Source of the DNA: Arthrobacter sp. 18067
Lineage (GTDB): Bacteria > Actinomycetota > Actinomycetes > Actinomycetales > Micrococcaceae
Assembly (NCBI RefSeq): GCF_902706295.1
Contig: NZ_CACSJJ010000001.1
Location: 372,001-436,000, forward strand
Length of the DNA stretch: 64,000 nt
Direction: 5' to 3'
The notes under the pieces are model-generated. The model was given only the letters and a program-made list of their open reading frames with translations. It was not told the origin of the DNA and searched no databases. Position 1 is the first letter of the stretch. The number at the start of each line of letters is the position of its first letter. Below are positions 61,796-64,000 of this stretch, in pieces. Position numbers and translations under genes: made by a program.

Positions 61796-62512
61796 ATGCA
61801 GTCCGAGCCGATATACCTCAAGTTGTCCCAACAGATCATGGAGCAATTCTCTGATGTTCCAGCCAATCGGGCCCTGCCGTCGGAACACGATCTTGGCAAC
61901 ATCTTCGGTGTCAACAGGCAAACCATCCGCGCCGCCCTGGACGAGTTGGAGCGCCGGTGGCTTATCCGCAAAGTGAAGGGAAGCGGCACGTTCCGCACCC
62001 AACGGTTTGAGTACCGGATCAGCCGAGACCTCGCCCCGTCCTTCACCCAGACAGTCCGGGCCGCGGGAGCAGACCCCCGCACCGTGAACTCCAAGCCCGC
62101 GATACGGCAAGCGACCCCGGAGGAACGCGACATCCTGGGGCTTGACGCGGGTTCCAAAGTCACCGTCCTGGAGCGGGTTCGCTACATCGACGACATGCCC
62201 GTCAGCACGGCCGTCTCTGTCCTGCCCTCCGCCGCCGTCCCCCGCCTGGCCGCCGTCCTTTCGGCCGATGGATCGTTGGACGGCATCCTCCGCCGGCACT
62301 ACGGCTACTCTCCGCACCGCCAATGGAGCCAAAGCCGCCTCTCATCTCCCACCAGCGATATTGCCGAAACCTTGGGACTCAGGGGAAGGCCGCCACAGAT
62401 CCTGCTGCGCGGCCTGATCTCCTGCTCGGAGTCCGGGAGAAAGCTGGAGTACGTGGAGAGCTACCTCAGGCCTGACGTCTTTGACGTCGTGACGGAGCTC
62501 GGCCAATGCTGA
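61796..62512 (+). CDS. phnF: GntR/HutC-family regulator, PhnF-like
   Basis: A 238-residue regulator: N-terminal winged helix (PIYLKLSQQIMEQFSD, LPSEHDLGNIFGVNRQTIRA, KVKGSGTFRTQ) and a C-terminal UTRA ligand domain (DLAPSFTQTVRAAGADP, VTVLERVRYIDDMPVS, LEYVESYLRPDVF). PhnF proteins repress phosphonate genes and respond to phosphorus-containing ligands. TATGAT ends six bases before the ATG at 61796 and there is no ribosome binding site, indicating a leaderless transcript; a longer start would lie upstream of this -10. Divergent from the phn transport operon, and phnM overlaps its end. Confidence 0.9.
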   Translation: MQSEPIYLKLSQQIMEQFSDVPANRALPSEHDLGNIFGVNRQTIRAALDELERRWLIRKVKGSGTFRTQRFEYRISRDLAPSFTQTVRAAGADPRTVNSKPAIRQATPEERDILGLDAGSKVTVLERVRYIDDMPVSTAVSVLPSAAVPRLAAVLSADGSLDGILRRHYGYSPHRQWSQSRLSSPTSDIAETLGLRGRPPQILLRGLISCSESGRKLEYVESYLRPDVFDVVTELGQC

Positions 62513-63729
62513 ACAGCTACACCTTGGGCCATGTCCGGGCCGTCACACCCGAGGGCATCCTCGAGGACCAGTTGATCAGCGTATCCGGCGGCGTCATCGA
62601 AGACATCGGCCCGCACCGTAACGGAACACGGGCCGACGTCGATGGTCGCGGACAGCTCTGCCTGCCAGGGCTAGTCGACGTCCACAGCGACGCCCTGGCG
62701 AGGGAATACCGGCCCCGGCCCGGCGCCGTCGTTCCCGTTCCGCTGGCACTCCACGCCGCCGAAAGCAACCTGCTCGCGGCCGGGGTCACCACCGCCTTCC
62801 ACGCCATGTCCTTCCAGCTGAAGTCAGCGGTGGGCATCCCCATCAAGTCCCCACGGGCACCTGAAATACAGCACGCGCTAAAGGCCTACCCCGATCCGAG
62901 GATCGACCATCGGGTGCTGCACCGGCTGGATGTACGGTGCCCCGGCGGCCTTGAACTCTTTCGGGGGCAAATCGCCGGCCACACCGGAACCCCGCTGGTG
63001 TCCTACGAGGACCACACTCCCGGACAAGGCCAGTACAAGGACCGCTCGGTCATGGAACGGTGGCTCCAGGAAGCCCAGCAGATGACGCCAGCCGGGGCCA
63101 GGCATCACGTTGACCTGCTGGTGGCCGAGAGGGATGGGCAGTTTCCGCTCAGGGAGCAAACCCTGACGTGGCTCAGCAGCCTGGCCGCAGACGGGTCCAT
63201 CACGCTCATGGGGCATGACCCCACCTCTCCGGACGAAATCGATGATCTGATCGCCCGGCACGCCACCATCGCCGAGTTCCCTACCACTCTTGAGGCAGCC
63301 CATCATGCGGCCGCGCGAGGCGTCGCCAACGTAGCCGGGGCACCCAACATCCTGCTGGGCGGCTCCCATTCAGGCAATGTTTCTGCCGCAGAGTTGGCAC
63401 AGCACGGCGTCCTGCACATTCTGGCCTCCGACTACCTGCCGTCGAGCCTGCTTCCGGCAGCCTTCGAACTGGCAAGGCTAGGCCACGCCACACTGCCTGC
63501 AGCGATCGGCATGATCACTGCCGCACCTGCAGCGGCCGCGGGTCTGCAGGATCGCGGACAACTGGCACCAGGCCGCAGGGCCGATCTGCTGCTTTGTTCC
63601 GATGCGCACCAACGCCCGCGCATTTCGCGCACGTTCACCGCACCACAGGCAAGAGCAGGCGCCTCAAGCGTTCAAGCCAAGCGACTGTCGCCGGCTGGCG
63701 GGACCACCACTGGACAATCAGTCGTCTGA
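62506..63729 (+). CDS. phnM: PhnM-like alpha-D-ribose 1-methylphosphonate 5-triphosphate diphosphatase
   Basis: A 407-residue amidohydrolase with PhnM landmarks: GLVDVHSDALAREYRPRPGA (first metal site), GHDPTSPDEID, EFPTTLEAAHHAAARG, GAPNILLGGSHSGNVSAAEL, and ASDYLPSSLL. In the C-P lyase pathway PhnM removes pyrophosphate from the ribose triphosphate phosphonate intermediate. No phnGHIJKL is in the window. The last about 30 residues exceed the usual end and may result from loss of an earlier stop. The ATG overlaps the phnF end by seven bases, so the two are cotranscribed. Confidence 0.88.
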   Translation: MLNSYTLGHVRAVTPEGILEDQLISVSGGVIEDIGPHRNGTRADVDGRGQLCLPGLVDVHSDALAREYRPRPGAVVPVPLALHAAESNLLAAGVTTAFHAMSFQLKSAVGIPIKSPRAPEIQHALKAYPDPRIDHRVLHRLDVRCPGGLELFRGQIAGHTGTPLVSYEDHTPGQGQYKDRSVMERWLQEAQQMTPAGARHHVDLLVAERDGQFPLREQTLTWLSSLAADGSITLMGHDPTSPDEIDDLIARHATIAEFPTTLEAAHHAAARGVANVAGAPNILLGGSHSGNVSAAELAQHGVLHILASDYLPSSLLPAAFELARLGHATLPAAIGMITAAPAAAAGLQDRGQLAPGRRADLLLCSDAHQRPRISRTFTAPQARAGASSVQAKRLSPAGGTTTGQSVV

Positions 63730-63829
63730 GGGCCTCCCGAGCACGCTGGCCGCGGACATCGTTGCGGATGAGATTCCGGCCTTTGATGCCGTAGAAGCGT
63801 CCGCGTTCGTCGGCGGCAATGCGGGGCAT
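63635..63829 (-). CDS. possible small basic protein, unknown
   Basis: A 64-residue minus-strand frame (MPRIAADERGRFYGIKGRNL...) with high G/C at third positions over its first 40 codons, where no other gene lies. Its 3' third is antisense to the unusual tail of phnM. A GGGGAACGG stretch lies about eight bases upstream. No known family recognised; it may be real or chance. Confidence 0.3.
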   Translation of the reverse strand: MPRIAADERGRFYGIKGRNLIRNDVRGQRAREALRRLIVQWWSRQPATVAWLERLRRLLLPVVR

Positions 63830-63831
63830 GC

Positions 63832-63850
63832 CGGACCGTTCCCCGGTCCG
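63832..63850. terminator. hairpin between phnM and the histidine phosphatase gene
   Basis: CGGACCG-TTCCC-CGGTCCG forms a perfect 7-base GC-rich stem 103 bases after the phnM stop and 50 bases before the next start. Candidate terminator of the phnF-phnM transcript; no T-tract. Confidence 0.45.
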
Positions 63851-63900
63851 CGAGCAGGTACGGTTACAGCCGCCATCGGGCGGGTGGTTAGGCTGGGTGG

Positions 63901-64000
63901 ATGGCGACAGTTATTCTCGTGCGGCACGGCCGCACCACAGCCAATGCCACTGGAGTGCTGGCCGGGCGGGCCGTCGGCGTCAGCCTCGACCAGATGGGCC
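63901..64000 (+). CDS. histidine phosphatase family protein (5' part)
   Basis: The first 33 codons encode MATVILVRHGRTTANATGVL and following residues. The RHGRTTAN motif holds the phosphate-accepting histidine of the phosphoglycerate mutase-like superfamily, and the GVLAGR pattern resembles the actinobacterial MSMEG_4193-type phosphomutase group. The gene runs off the right edge. Confidence 0.8.
   Translation, partial: MATVILVRHGRTTANATGVLAGRAVGVSLDQMG

Noticed and set aside
54319..63729. A complete C-P lyase operon
   Set aside because: Only PhnC, D, E, F and M homologues are present; none of phnG, H, I, J, K or L can be found in any frame.
1..64000. CRISPR array, prophage, insertion sequence, tRNA or rRNA genes
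   Set aside because: No regular repeat-spacer pattern, transposase, integrase or phage structural gene, and no tRNA/rRNA-like sequence was recognised on reading both strands; a dedicated tRNA or Rfam scan could still find something small.

Overview
The window looks like chromosomal DNA of a high-GC actinobacterium of the Arthrobacter/Paenarthrobacter type. The base composition is GC-rich, many starts are GTG or TTG, genes are packed with ATGA/GTGA overlaps, and there is a mycothione reductase (mycothiol is an actinobacterial thiol), a free-standing LigD-type polymerase, an MbtH/NRPS locus and class F sortase biology. This assignment is inference from gene content; no rRNA or tRNA gene was seen.

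Layout. 1-7.8 kb (minus): a translationally coupled peptide-type ABC importer operon (lipoprotein receptor, permease, permease-ATPase fusion, ATPase) ending in two HSL-type hydrolases, with a divergent IclR regulator at 8.0 kb. 8.8-12.0 kb: a TetR regulator facing a GH78 rhamnosidase across a near-perfect palindrome. 12.0-16.3 kb: a short UvrA paralogue convergent with a PoxB-like enzyme. 16.4-17.2 kb: an AT-richer patch with a DUF3846 protein and a 46-residue Lys-rich microprotein. 17.2-26.3 kb: LigD-type polymerase, antiporter, SDR, hydrolase, amino acid permease, metallo-beta-lactamase-fold protein and a NatAB-like exporter. 26.4-36.3 kb: ChaB-like protein, a CotH gene broken by an internal deletion, a DJ-1/PfpI protein, two RibD/DHFR-like reductases, and a LysR-linked nitrilase-aminotransferase-hydroxyacid dehydrogenase set, then a GH43 glycosidase.

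36.7-50.5 kb (plus): a compact biosynthetic locus. A small secreted repeat protein is followed by strong hairpins, then a 3520-residue three-module NRPS (C-A-T, C-A-T, C-A-T-TE), MbtH, a DrrAB-type exporter and an Sfp-type phosphopantetheinyl transferase, the last four linked by overlaps. It carries everything needed to make, activate and export a short N-capped peptide, but no tailoring or siderophore precursor genes, so the product is unknown.

50.5-54.3 kb: a CHRD-domain surface protein, a sortase-like lipoprotein, a second lipoprotein and mycothione reductase. 54.3-63.7 kb: a phosphonate locus. On the minus strand a phosphonatase-like HAD enzyme, PhnD, PhnC, fused PhnE-PhnE, a zinc alcohol dehydrogenase and a Tat-exported PhoD phosphatase are coupled; divergently, PhnF and PhnM. 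A PhnF-type operator lies between them. C-P lyase core genes are not in the window. The gene set suggests import of a hydroxyalkylphosphonate, oxidation to phosphonoacetaldehyde and hydrolysis to phosphate. The window ends in a histidine phosphatase gene.
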